DNA from: Proteobacteria bacterium UBA7447
GTDB lineage: Bacteria > Pseudomonadota > Gammaproteobacteria > Arenicellales > UBA868
Length of the DNA stretch: 56,916 bases
Assembly (NCBI GenBank): GCA_002477475.1
Contig: DLPX01000004.1
Location: forward strand, 72,559 to 129,474
Reading direction: 5' to 3'
In this document: positions 16,749 through 24,652 of the stretch, piece after piece
Position numbering within the stretch: position 1 is the first letter of the stretch
Layout: every line of letters begins with the position of its first letter
Made by a program: the position numbers and the translations under genes
Notes under the pieces: generated by a model
What the model was told of the DNA's origin: nothing
Database searches by the model: none
What the model saw: only the letters and a program-made list of their open reading frames with translations

Positions 16749-17615
16749 CTAGGCAAACTGCGATAAAAACTCCCTCGCCGCGTTTGCGATTACCTCGGGC
16801 TGATCCATATGCAGATGGTGAGCACCGTCGAACCAGCGCACATCAGTCGAACCCAGCGCATCGAGTCTCGGATCCAGGGTATCCCGCTCGGCCAACAAGC
16901 CGTCGTTACCCAGCAGGACCTGGGTGGGTTGCTTTATCGCCTCGAGACACGCCAGCACCTGCGGCTCTGTCAAAAAAGCGGGAGAATCGAGTCGCAGTCT
17001 TTGGTCACTGCGCCAGCGGTAACCGTCGCCGTCTTCGCGTACATTGCGCTCAATCAAAAGCCTGGCTGAGGCTTCATGCATTGCGCCGATGCGAGTCCGT
17101 GTCGCAATTAATGGCTCGATATCTGGGTAAACCGGTGATGATCGGGTTTGCGCTCTGGCGTAACCCTCGACCGAATTGCGCAGCCTGCCGGGCAGCTTGG
17201 TTTCGGACTCGGAAAGCGGACCAAGCCCCTCTATCAAAATTATGGCCTTGACTCGCTCTGGTGCCGCAATGGCTACGAGGCCTGCAATCGCTCCACCAAG
17301 AGAGTGACCCATGATCAAACCCGACTCCCATCCGAGACCTTCTGCGGCCTCGAGCACGGCCGGCACGTAATCGAGCAGGTGATAGCGCATCCCGGGTGGT
17401 CGATGCTGGGAATGCCCGTGGCCGGGAAGATCCAGGGCGAGAAGCTGAAACCCTGAAAGATGTGAGGCGAGAGGCGCAAAACTTGAAGCGTTGTCGAGCC
17501 ACCCGTGCAGGGCAAGAACAGGCAACTCACTCGCTGAACCCCAGCGAAGCCCGGTCAATGTGCCTGAATTCTTTGTATCAACCGCAAACGCTTCTCCTGA
17601 TAAAAAACCGGTCAA
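16749..17615 (-). CDS. Alpha/beta hydrolase
   Basis: A 288-residue alpha/beta-hydrolase-fold protein. The nucleophile elbow is GHSLGG with Ser105, HGWLDNASSF near residues 37-46 supplies the oxyanion hole, and the catalytic His is in FDGAHHLHMDQP near 267. LDLPGHGHSQHRP is the usual strand-four loop. It has no signal peptide, so it is probably cytoplasmic. It resembles the epoxide hydrolase/esterase-like group; substrate not identifiable. It converges on dacB and is divergent from gltA. Confidence 0.85.
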   Translation of the reverse strand: MTGFLSGEAFAVDTKNSGTLTGLRWGSASELPVLALHGWLDNASSFAPLASHLSGFQLLALDLPGHGHSQHRPPGMRYHLLDYVPAVLEAAEGLGWESGLIMGHSLGGAIAGLVAIAAPERVKAIILIEGLGPLSESETKLPGRLRNSVEGYARAQTRSSPVYPDIEPLIATRTRIGAMHEASARLLIERNVREDGDGYRWRSDQRLRLDSPAFLTEPQVLACLEAIKQPTQVLLGNDGLLAERDTLDPRLDALGSTDVRWFDGAHHLHMDQPEVIANAAREFLSQFA

Positions 17616-17811
17616 ATCGCTTCTCCTTGCTCATAAGAAAGGCTCGAAAGAGTCAATTTATGCTGAAAACAAGAGTATTTCGCACATACTGCGTTCCCAA
17701 GGTGACGCCAGCACGCCGGTCTTTTACACTCCTTTGCCCTTGTCAAGACTATCATTTTCACCCAATAAGGTATAAAACTACCTAAAGATATTTCCAAATA
17801 TTATTAAAGAA

Positions 17812-17830
17812 TCCAATACTCAATATTGGA
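17812..17830. promoter_or_regulatory. Inverted repeat just upstream of the gltA ribosome site
   Basis: TCCAATA, five bases, then TATTGGA form a perfect 7-bp inverted repeat ending only a few bases before the AAGGA ribosome site of gltA. The surrounding 17616-17846 gap is AT-rich compared with its neighbours and must hold the divergent gltA and hydrolase promoters. The repeat could be an operator or an RNA hairpin limiting ribosome access; neither is shown. Confidence 0.4.
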
Positions 17831-17846
17831 GCCAAAGGAACGAGTT

Positions 17847-19232
17847 ATGTCCCAAGCCAATCAACAAAAAACAAATGACCTTGCCCAGTCAGTCCGGCAT
17901 TCATTTACGCTCACGGACAACGAAACCGGCGAATCGTGGGAACTACCTACGCTGCACGGTACCGTCGGGCCCAAAGTAATCGATATCCGGAAGTTATACG
18001 CCCAGACCGGGGCGTTCACTTACGATCCGGGCTTCACCTCGACCGCATCGTGCTCTTCAGAGATTACCTACATCGATGGTGAGGCCGGCATCCTGCTGCA
18101 CCGCGGCTATGCGATAGCCGAACTTGCCAAGAATACTGACTTCATGGACGTGTGCTACCTGCTTTTGCATGGCGAACTACCCTCCCCTGAAGAGAAAGAG
18201 CAATTCGACGGCGATATTACCAGACACTCCATGCTGCACGAGCAGTTGGTCCGCTTTTATAGCGGCTTCGTACGCAGCGCCCACCCCATGGCCATCATGG
18301 TAGGTGTAGTGGGAGCGCTCTCTGCCTTCTATCACGACAGCACTGATATCAACGATCCGCTTCAGCGCATGAGCGCTGCGCATCGACTGATTTCGAAGAT
18401 GCCGACCATTGGCGCATACGCCTTCAAGTACTCGCTGGGTCAACCCTTCATACAGCCGCTTAACAATCTCTCTTATTCGGAGAACCTGCTGCGGCTGATG
18501 TTTGCAGTGCCGACTCAGGACTATAACGTCAATCCCGTGCTGGCACGGGCGATTGACCGGATTCTGATCCTCCATGCTGATCACGAGCAAAATGCCTCGA
18601 CCTCTACGGTCCGCCTGGCCGGATCCTCCGATGCCAATCCCTTCGCCTGCGTCGCTGCCGGAATCGCTTCACTCTGGGGTCCGGCTCACGGCGGCGCAAA
18701 CGAGGCTGTCCTCAATATGCTGACTGAAATCGGGACTCGGGACCGGATTCAGAAGTTTGTCAAGAAAGCTCAGGATTCAGATGATCCGTTCCGGCTGATG
18801 GGCTTTGGCCATCGGGTCTACAAGAACTATGACCCCCGGGCCACAGTAATGCGCGACACCTGTCACGAGGTCCTTGCAGAACTCGGTATCAACGATCCAA
18901 TGCTGGATCTTGCACTGGAGCTCGAACGGATTGCGCTTGAGGATCCCTATTTCGTGGATAAGAAACTTTACCCGAACGTGGACTTTTATTCGGGCATCAT
19001 CCTTCGGGCGCTGGGCTTTCCGACCAACATGTTCACCGTGCTCTTTGCCATTGGCCGGACCGTTGGATGGATCTCACACTGGAAAGAAATGATGGAGTCT
19101 TCCGAAAGCCGCATCGGCCGGCCACGGCAGCTTTATCTCGGCAAAGAGGAACGTCCCTTCACCCGAGTGACCGAGCGCGCGCATACGGAGAAGCGGTCCG
19201 GGTGGACGTGGCTTTGGGGCGGCAAACGCTAG
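17847..19232 (+). CDS. gltA: Citrate synthase (type II)
   Basis: A 461-residue citrate synthase condensing oxaloacetate and acetyl-CoA to begin the TCA cycle. Catalytic His sites are in LHADHEQNAST near residue 245 and GFGHRVYKNYDPRA near 322; the catalytic Asp is in NVDFYSGIIL near 383. The N-terminal beta domain (FTLTDNETGESWELPTLHG) marks the hexameric Gram-negative type. ATG 17847 has an AAGGA ribosome site. The protein is longer than the usual 420-435 residues and ends in an unusual Trp-rich tail, RSGWTWLWGGKR. Confidence 0.95.
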   Translation: MSQANQQKTNDLAQSVRHSFTLTDNETGESWELPTLHGTVGPKVIDIRKLYAQTGAFTYDPGFTSTASCSSEITYIDGEAGILLHRGYAIAELAKNTDFMDVCYLLLHGELPSPEEKEQFDGDITRHSMLHEQLVRFYSGFVRSAHPMAIMVGVVGALSAFYHDSTDINDPLQRMSAAHRLISKMPTIGAYAFKYSLGQPFIQPLNNLSYSENLLRLMFAVPTQDYNVNPVLARAIDRILILHADHEQNASTSTVRLAGSSDANPFACVAAGIASLWGPAHGGANEAVLNMLTEIGTRDRIQKFVKKAQDSDDPFRLMGFGHRVYKNYDPRATVMRDTCHEVLAELGINDPMLDLALELERIALEDPYFVDKKLYPNVDFYSGIILRALGFPTNMFTVLFAIGRTVGWISHWKEMMESSESRIGRPRQLYLGKEERPFTRVTERAHTEKRSGWTWLWGGKR

Positions 19233-19253
19233 TTAAGCGCTGGCGCATTCCCT

Positions 19254-19502
19254 TTGAAGTGCGAGGTCTACAGAAGTAACCGTAAGGCAGGAACGTACCT
19301 ATTCGTTGCGAATGCCGATGGCGTCGGTAACCTGCCGGATGAACTGCAAGCCCGACTGGGGCCGCTGGAGTGGGTGATGGCCCTTGATCTTGCCGAAAGG
19401 AAAACTCTCGCGGCGACCCGTTCCGCAACCGTTATCGACAGCATAGAATCACAGGGATTTTTCCTGCAGCTGCCTCCGGGCGAAGAGAACGATTCTTGCT
19501 GA
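19254..19502 (+). CDS. YcgL domain-containing protein
   Basis: An 82-residue protein matching the YcgL family: MKCEVYRSNRKAGTYLFV at the start and DSIESQGFFLQLPP near the end. YcgL proteins are small gammaproteobacterial proteins, often near rnd or minC; their function is not settled. The start is TTG at 19254, since MKCEVYRS is the conserved N-terminus. It is 21 bp after gltA, and its stop overlaps the start of the next small gene, suggesting a gltA-ycgL-membrane protein unit. Confidence 0.85.
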   Translation: MKCEVYRSNRKAGTYLFVANADGVGNLPDELQARLGPLEWVMALDLAERKTLAATRSATVIDSIESQGFFLQLPPGEENDSC

Positions 19503-19870
19503 CTAAAATCCTATTCACGCTCGCGGTAATCCTGGTGGTCGCATTGGTTTTTCGCGTCAAAAACACGCCGGCGAAACCCGTCAAGCCGCAGGCCGCCCAA
19601 GCCCCAAACAGCAAGGGCGGTGTCACAGCAGCCATGGTTGCCTACACCCTGCTCGGACTGGTGATCGCCATCTCAGCACTGGTCTTTGTACTGCACTGGC
19701 AGGATCAGCACCAGGTGATTGATATTCAGGTGACCAACAGTCAGGGCAATACCCTAAAGTACCAGGCCTATAAGAAATCGGTTGAGGGCAGGCGCTTCAC
19801 TACCATCGACGGAGTCTCCGTAGACCTGGCAGACAGCGATCGCATCGAGATCCTCGAGAACAAGGACTGA
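19496..19870 (+). CDS. Small two-helix membrane protein of unknown function
   Basis: A 124-residue protein with two predicted membrane helices: ILFTLAVILVVALVF near residues 5-19 and AAMVAYTLLGLVIAISALVFVLHW near 45-68. A Pro/Lys/Ala-rich loop lies between them and a soluble C-terminal domain of about 55 residues ends IDGVSVDLADSDRIEILENKD. The start is TTG at 19496, overlapping the ycgL stop by 7 nt. I do not recognise a named family. The conserved-looking pairing with ycgL suggests co-expression. It converges on xni. Confidence 0.65.
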   Translation: MLTKILFTLAVILVVALVFRVKNTPAKPVKPQAAQAPNSKGGVTAAMVAYTLLGLVIAISALVFVLHWQDQHQVIDIQVTNSQGNTLKYQAYKKSVEGRRFTTIDGVSVDLADSDRIEILENKD

Positions 19871-19926
19871 TCAGTTTCTGTATTTGGGTATTGGGGTCGC
19901 GGTTCAAAAAAGGCCACGTGCCGAGC

Positions 19927-20724
19927 CTAACCTGCCTCCTCGACCGACCCCTGCTGCATTTTCTCCGACCAGCGGAAATCGTGCAGGTTGGCACCCAGTT
20001 GGACATCCTGGCGCAAACTGACCAGACGATGCATCAAGGGCAAAGTGTCGAGGCCAACGCGCAACTTCTCACCCAATTTGCCCGGGATGTCTTCGGAATG
20101 AGCAATGACAGCATCAAGGTCGCCGAATTCAGCGATCAGGCGTGCGGCTGTGCGCACCCCTACCGAGCGGATGCCGGGAATACCCAAAGATGGATCTCCG
20201 GCGAGACTCATAAGGTCCGCGATCTGCTCAGGGGCAACCCCGTAGCGGTTCTGGATCCACGCGCGATCTCGAATCGAATTGTTGAAATGATCTACTAGCA
20301 TGATTCGGTCGCTGACCAACTGACAGAAACTTTTATCGGTCGAAAGAATCACCACCTGTAACCCGGAATCACTTGTGCGCTTTGCGATCGATGCAATCAC
20401 ATCATCTGCCTCAAATCCTGGAGCCGCCAGTTCATGGACTCCAATCTCGCGCAGAGCGTCTTTGATTTTGGGTAATCCTGCTGACAGATCGTCCGGCATG
20501 GGGGGACGATCTTTCTTATAGTCCGGATACTCACGCGACCGCCAACTGGGACCAGCCTCTTCCATCACCAGCAGAACATGGCTCGGCAGATGCCTGCGCA
20601 GTGCCCGGCGCATCGAAGCAACACAGGCATTCAGGACAGCATCATCCCGATCTTCTGATACCTCTGGCACGCCGGCGTGCACCCGGCGGATGAGGTTGAG
20701 ACCGTCAATCAGCAAAATGGGCAT
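19927..20724 (-). CDS. xni: Xni/ExoIX-like flap endonuclease
   Basis: A 265-residue 5'-3' exonuclease/flap-endonuclease-fold protein, similar to the free N-terminal domain of DNA polymerase I. Metal-binding acids are visible in LLIDGLNLIRR (residues 3-13), PGFEADDVIASIAKR near 106-120, ILSTDKSF and LAGDPSLGIPGI near 175-186, the last being the helix-hairpin-helix region. ATG 20724 has a GGGAGG ribosome site. Some Xni proteins have lost catalytic acids; here the AEADD-like motif appears as FEADD, so the residues needed for metal binding look mostly present. It follows hslU on the same strand after 68 bp. Confidence 0.88.
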   Translation of the reverse strand: MPILLIDGLNLIRRVHAGVPEVSEDRDDAVLNACVASMRRALRRHLPSHVLLVMEEAGPSWRSREYPDYKKDRPPMPDDLSAGLPKIKDALREIGVHELAAPGFEADDVIASIAKRTSDSGLQVVILSTDKSFCQLVSDRIMLVDHFNNSIRDRAWIQNRYGVAPEQIADLMSLAGDPSLGIPGIRSVGVRTAARLIAEFGDLDAVIAHSEDIPGKLGEKLRVGLDTLPLMHRLVSLRQDVQLGANLHDFRWSEKMQQGSVEEAG

Positions 20725-20792
20725 TGGTATCCTCCCTTTGGACAGGGTGGACAACTCAGTATACGACGGCCAGTGAAGGTCTGCACCGACGG

Positions 20793-22124
20793 CTAGAGAA
20801 TGTAGCGCGAAAGGTCCTCGTCTTCGGCAAGTTTGCTGAGATTCGCGTCAACATACTCCGGATCAATCACCACCGTGTGCCCAGAACGATCTGCCGCTTC
20901 AAAAGAGATGCTCTCCAGCAGGCGCTCCATCACGGTATGCAGACGGCGGGCGCCGATGTTTTCGGTCTGCTCATTCACCTGCCAGGCCACCTGAGCGATG
21001 TGATTAATCCCTTCGCGAGTGAACTCCAGTGTCACCTCTTCCGTCGCCATAAGCCCGGCATACTGCTCTGTCAAAGAGGCATCGGGCTCAGTGAGGATAC
21101 GGACAAAATCATCGGGCCCCAGCGCATCCAATTCCACCCGGATCGGCAGCCTGCCCTGCAGTTCCGGAATAAGGTCTGAGGGCTTGGTCAACTGGAATGC
21201 ACCCGAGGCAATGAAAAGAATGTGATCTGTTTTGACCATACCGTTTCGGGTGCTGACCGTTGACCCTTCGATCAGCGGCAACAAATCGCGCTGCACGCCC
21301 TCGCGAGAAACATCCGCCCCTTGACGCTCGGTATGCCCAACGATTTTGTCTATTTCATCCAGAAAGACAATGCCGTCCTGCTCTACCCGCTCCAAAGCCT
21401 CATGCTTTAGGTCGTCATCATTGACCAACGCCGCCGCTTCCTCATCGGTGAGCAGTCGTGTCGCCTCCCGAACCTTGACCTTTCGGGTGACCTTGCGCTG
21501 TCCACCAAGATTCTGAAACATGCCTTGCAACTGGTCAGTCATCTGCTCCATGCCCGGCGGACCCATGATCTCTACGCCCACAGACGGTGCGGCAACTTCA
21601 ATCTCGACTTCCTTATCATCCAACTTGCCCTCACGGAGCAATTTGCGCAGTCGTTGGCGTCCTGCACCTTCGTCCTGATCCTCTTCGGTTACATCGCCGC
21701 CGCGCGCGGGGGGCAGCAAAAGATCGAGCAGGCGTTCCTCTGCGGCATCCTCTGCCCGCGGACGGACGCGATCCATCGCCTCCTCCCGTGTCATCTTTAC
21801 CGCCATATCCACGAGATCCCGAATGATTGAATCTACCTCGCGCCCAACATAACCCACCTCGGTGAACTTGGTTGCCTCAACCTTAATGAACGGGGCACGC
21901 GCCAAACGGGCCAGGCGGCGGGCAATTTCCGTCTTGCCGACCCCGGTCGGCCCAATCATCAGAATATTCTTGGGCGTAATCTCATTTCGGAGGAACTCGT
22001 CCGATACTTGCTGGCGGCGCCATCGGTTACGCAGTGCAATTGCCACGGCGCGCTTTGCCATGGACTGGCCGATGATATGTTTGTCGAGTTCCTCAACAAT
22101 TTCGCGAGGGGTCATTTCAGACAT
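20793..22124 (-). CDS. hslU: ATP-dependent protease ATPase subunit HslU
   Basis: A 443-residue AAA+ unfoldase that feeds HslV. Walker A is GPTGVGKTEIARRLA near residue 57, the pore loop is KFTEVGYVGREVD near 84-96, Walker B is VFLDEIDK near 250, and sensor elements follow in QGRLPIRVELDAL. The C-terminus DEDLSRYIL is the tail that docks into HslV. The I domain spans about 110-240. It lies 56 bp after hslV, in the usual hslVU operon. Confidence 0.97.
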   Translation of the reverse strand: MSEMTPREIVEELDKHIIGQSMAKRAVAIALRNRWRRQQVSDEFLRNEITPKNILMIGPTGVGKTEIARRLARLARAPFIKVEATKFTEVGYVGREVDSIIRDLVDMAVKMTREEAMDRVRPRAEDAAEERLLDLLLPPARGGDVTEEDQDEGAGRQRLRKLLREGKLDDKEVEIEVAAPSVGVEIMGPPGMEQMTDQLQGMFQNLGGQRKVTRKVKVREATRLLTDEEAAALVNDDDLKHEALERVEQDGIVFLDEIDKIVGHTERQGADVSREGVQRDLLPLIEGSTVSTRNGMVKTDHILFIASGAFQLTKPSDLIPELQGRLPIRVELDALGPDDFVRILTEPDASLTEQYAGLMATEEVTLEFTREGINHIAQVAWQVNEQTENIGARRLHTVMERLLESISFEAADRSGHTVVIDPEYVDANLSKLAEDEDLSRYIL

Positions 22125-22180
22125 GTCTTAAGGGAATCCGGGTTGTTCAGTCAGTTCAGGCGCTGGGGCCGCGGACACGG

Positions 22181-22744
22181 TCAGCGTCCACTAGGAGGCG
22201 GGATCTCAAGCTCTTCGATGGTGAGCTCCTGGTTGGTGTAAATACAGATGTCCGCTGCAATGCGAAGAGATTTCTCAACAATGGCACGAGCGTCCAGATT
22301 TGTCTCATGGAGTAGCGCCTGGGCCGCAGCTTTCGCATATGACCCGCCCGATCCGATCGCCATGATCCCCTCTTCAGGCTCAATGACGTCACCCGTGCCG
22401 GAGAGGATCAATGATGCAGATTCGTCTGCCACAGCCAGGAGCGCTTCCAGCCGACGCAGCATCCGGTCGGTGCGCCAGTCTTTGGAAAGTTCGACAGCGG
22501 CACGTGTCAGATTGCCCTGGTGCTTTTGAAGCTTTCCTTCGAACCGCTCAAACAAAGTAAAGGCATCTGCGGTGCCACCCGCAAATCCGGCAATTACTTT
22601 GCCCTCGTGAAGCCGCCTCACCTTCCGGGCATTACCCTTCATCGTGGTGTCGCCCAGCGTGACCTGACCATCGCCGCCAATCACCACCCGGTCTCCCCGG
22701 CGGACCGACAAAATAGTGGTGCCATGTATTTTTGCTGTACTCAT
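22181..22744 (-). CDS. hslV: ATP-dependent protease proteolytic subunit HslV
   Basis: A 187-residue proteasome-like threonine peptidase. A short propeptide, MSTAKIHG, precedes the nucleophile Thr9 in GTTILSVRRGDRVVIGGDGQVTLG; Lys41 lies in MKGNARKVRRL. AGFAGGTADAFTLFERFE and GSGGSYAKAAAQAL are family hallmarks. Length is close to the usual 175-187 residues. A sigma-32-like promoter lies 27-55 bp upstream of the ATG, as known for hslVU in enterics. Confidence 0.97.
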   Translation of the reverse strand: MSTAKIHGTTILSVRRGDRVVIGGDGQVTLGDTTMKGNARKVRRLHEGKVIAGFAGGTADAFTLFERFEGKLQKHQGNLTRAAVELSKDWRTDRMLRRLEALLAVADESASLILSGTGDVIEPEEGIMAIGSGGSYAKAAAQALLHETNLDARAIVEKSLRIAADICIYTNQELTIEELEIPPPSGR

Positions 22745-22770
22745 GAATCTACTCCCCTAGACCCTTCACG

Positions 22771-22799
22771 ATATTGGGGCTCTTAGAGGCCCTTTCAAG
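22771..22799 (-). promoter_or_regulatory. Sigma-32-type heat-shock promoter of hslVU
   Basis: On the minus strand CCCTTGAAA is followed, 13 nt after CTTGAAA, by CCCCAATAT. This fits the RpoH consensus (CTTGAAA, 13-17 nt, CCCCATnT) closely, and hslVU is a classic heat-shock operon. It lies in the 57-bp gap between the sspB stop and the hslV ATG. Confidence 0.8.
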
Positions 22800-22801
22800 G
22801 G

Positions 22802-23215
22802 TCACTCGACCAGTTTGAGATTGGGCTTTTTACGAAACGCGGCCGGCTTCTCACTCTTTGTCTCCAACGCGTCATCTCCCGTTTCCGGGACAGATGGAAA
22901 AGACATGCCCTGGCGACTTTCCCGATCAAAAACGGCGAGCACCGCATCGACCGGCACCAGTACAGACCTGGACACACCACGAAAGCGGGTGGAAAAGGAA
23001 ATGTATTCGTTGCCCATCTCGAGATGATCTACAGCCTGGGGGCTGATATTGAGCACAATCTGACCTTCTTCGACAAAATCTGCAGGGACTTCCACCCCAT
23101 CCAATTCGGCATCGACTAACAATTGCGGTGTCAGGTCGTTGTCTATCGCCCACTCCCGAATTGCCCGAATCAGGTAGGGGCGGTGGGAACTTAAAGCAGT
23201 GTCCTCAGCAGCCAT
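22802..23215 (-). CDS. sspB: ClpXP adaptor SspB (stringent starvation protein B)
   Basis: A 137-residue protein. The N-terminal SspB fold (SSHRPYLIRAIREWAIDNDLTPQLLVDA) binds ssrA-tagged substrates. A disordered linker and a C-terminal basic/hydrophobic module, KKPNLKLVE, dock to ClpX; that LKLVE-type ending is diagnostic. ATG 23215 lies 13 bp after the sspA stop; longer in-frame forms overlap sspA and are unlikely. The sspA-sspB pair after petABC is conserved in gammaproteobacteria. Confidence 0.94.
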   Translation of the reverse strand: MAAEDTALSSHRPYLIRAIREWAIDNDLTPQLLVDAELDGVEVPADFVEEGQIVLNISPQAVDHLEMGNEYISFSTRFRGVSRSVLVPVDAVLAVFDRESRQGMSFPSVPETGDDALETKSEKPAAFRKKPNLKLVE

Positions 23216-23228
23216 CCGAATATCCGCG

Positions 23229-23828
23229 TCAGTCGGAGCGCATCTCCCGTTCAATCGAACTGAGGCTTTCTTGAAATGAAGGCTTAGCAAACAGCCTTTT
23301 TCCGTAGTCAAGCATCTTGGCACCCTGCCGGGGAAGATTCACCTGGAGGTAGTCTAAACGCCACAGCAGTACGGCAACGTAGACATCCACCAGACTGAAC
23401 TCCTCACCCAGCGCATGCTTGTTTTCGGAAAAATGATTGGACATGGCGACGAGACCATCCGACAGACTGCGGTTGAGGCGCTTATCGAGTTTGGCCCCCG
23501 AGGACATACATCCTTGCACGTCATCGAGCCAGTCCCGACGCAGCCGTGACATCATGACCCTGGCCTTGGCGCGGCTGGTCGGGTCACTCGGCATCAGTGG
23601 CGGATGCGGAAAGCGCTCGTCCAGATACTCGTTGACCACTACATCGTCGTAGAGCACCAGATTCCGATCTGCAAGCGTTGGGGTTTCAACGTAGGGATTG
23701 AGCTCAGCGACGGTTTCTTCGACCTGCTTGTCGTTGACGAAGACCACATCACATTCGATGTCTTTCTCCGTCAGGACGAATCGGCAGGCATGACTGAAAA
23801 GACACTGGGTCCCGGAGTAAAGCTTCAT
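23229..23828 (-). CDS. sspA: Stringent starvation protein A
   Basis: A 199-residue glutathione-transferase-fold protein that binds RNA polymerase in starvation. The N-terminal thioredoxin-like domain has MKLYSGTQCLFSHACRFVL and the cis-Pro region NPYVETPTLADRNLVLYDDVVVNEYLDERFPHP. The C-terminal helical domain follows from about residue 85. SspA proteins lack GST activity. ATG 23828 has a GAGA-type ribosome site. It is 69 bp after petC. Confidence 0.93.
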   Translation of the reverse strand: MKLYSGTQCLFSHACRFVLTEKDIECDVVFVNDKQVEETVAELNPYVETPTLADRNLVLYDDVVVNEYLDERFPHPPLMPSDPTSRAKARVMMSRLRRDWLDDVQGCMSSGAKLDKRLNRSLSDGLVAMSNHFSENKHALGEEFSLVDVYVAVLLWRLDYLQVNLPRQGAKMLDYGKRLFAKPSFQESLSSIEREMRSD

Positions 23829-23896
23829 AGTTGACTATCTCGTGCAGCTGAAGAATCTCTTATGCGTGAGGCCGGAAAAACATCCGTCCGCAGACA

Positions 23897-24652
23897 TCAA
23901 TGAACGTCGCGCCAATATTCCTTTTTGAGCAGATAACTTAAACCCACGAATACCAGCATAAAGACCATCACCCAGAAACCAATACGGTAACGCACCAGTT
24001 TTGCCGGCTCTGCAAGATAGACCATGAAGTTGGTCAGATCACGAATAGCACTGTCGTATTCCCGGGCGCTCATGGTGCCTGGGCTCAACTGATCATACCC
24101 TGCCAGGACTTTAGCGCCATTCGGTGAAGTCTCGAAATTGGCCTTGCGCATTCCCTCCCACTGATACAACACGTGCGGCATGGCAACGTTGGGGTAAAGG
24201 GTGTTATTCCATCCGGTCGAAGTACCTTCATCCCGGTAAAAACCCCTGAGATAGGTATAAATCCAATCCGGGCCGCGCGAGCGTGCTGTCAGGCTGAGAT
24301 CAGGCGGCACCACGCCGAACCAGACTTTGGCATCCTCGTCCGACATATTCACCGTCATCAATTCGCCGGGCTTGTCGGCAGCGAACATCATGTCCCGCTT
24401 GAGGGTTTCTCGGTCGATACCAAGATCATCAGCCATTCGCTCGTACCGCATATACGAGGCTTCATGGCAGGACAGGCAGTAATTGACGAAAGTATGCGCA
24501 CCATTTCGCAATGACACCTTGTCGGCAAGATTGATGTAGGCGGAATCGAGGTTCTCGTTACCGCCCCCGGCCGTCACGCCGGCCGGTGCCCAGAGCATGC
24601 ACAGCACCGGCAGGAGCAGTCGGTTGATGAAGGTTTTCATCGTCATCGTCAT
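23897..24652 (-). CDS. petC: Ubiquinol-cytochrome c reductase, cytochrome c1 subunit
   Basis: A 251-residue cytochrome c1 of the bc1 complex. The haem site is FVNYCLSCHEASYMRY (Cys59, Cys62, His63), the likely axial Met lies in PNVAMPHVLYQWEG near 157, and a C-terminal anchor FWVMVFMLVFVGLSYLLKKEYW holds it in the membrane. A cleavable signal precedes AGGGNENLDS. Three in-frame ATGs (24652, 24646, 24640) follow each other; the first directly follows the petB stop. It passes electrons from the Rieske centre to soluble cytochrome c. Confidence 0.95.
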   Translation of the reverse strand: MTMTMKTFINRLLLPVLCMLWAPAGVTAGGGNENLDSAYINLADKVSLRNGAHTFVNYCLSCHEASYMRYERMADDLGIDRETLKRDMMFAADKPGELMTVNMSDEDAKVWFGVVPPDLSLTARSRGPDWIYTYLRGFYRDEGTSTGWNNTLYPNVAMPHVLYQWEGMRKANFETSPNGAKVLAGYDQLSPGTMSAREYDSAIRDLTNFMVYLAEPAKLVRYRIGFWVMVFMLVFVGLSYLLKKEYWRDVH

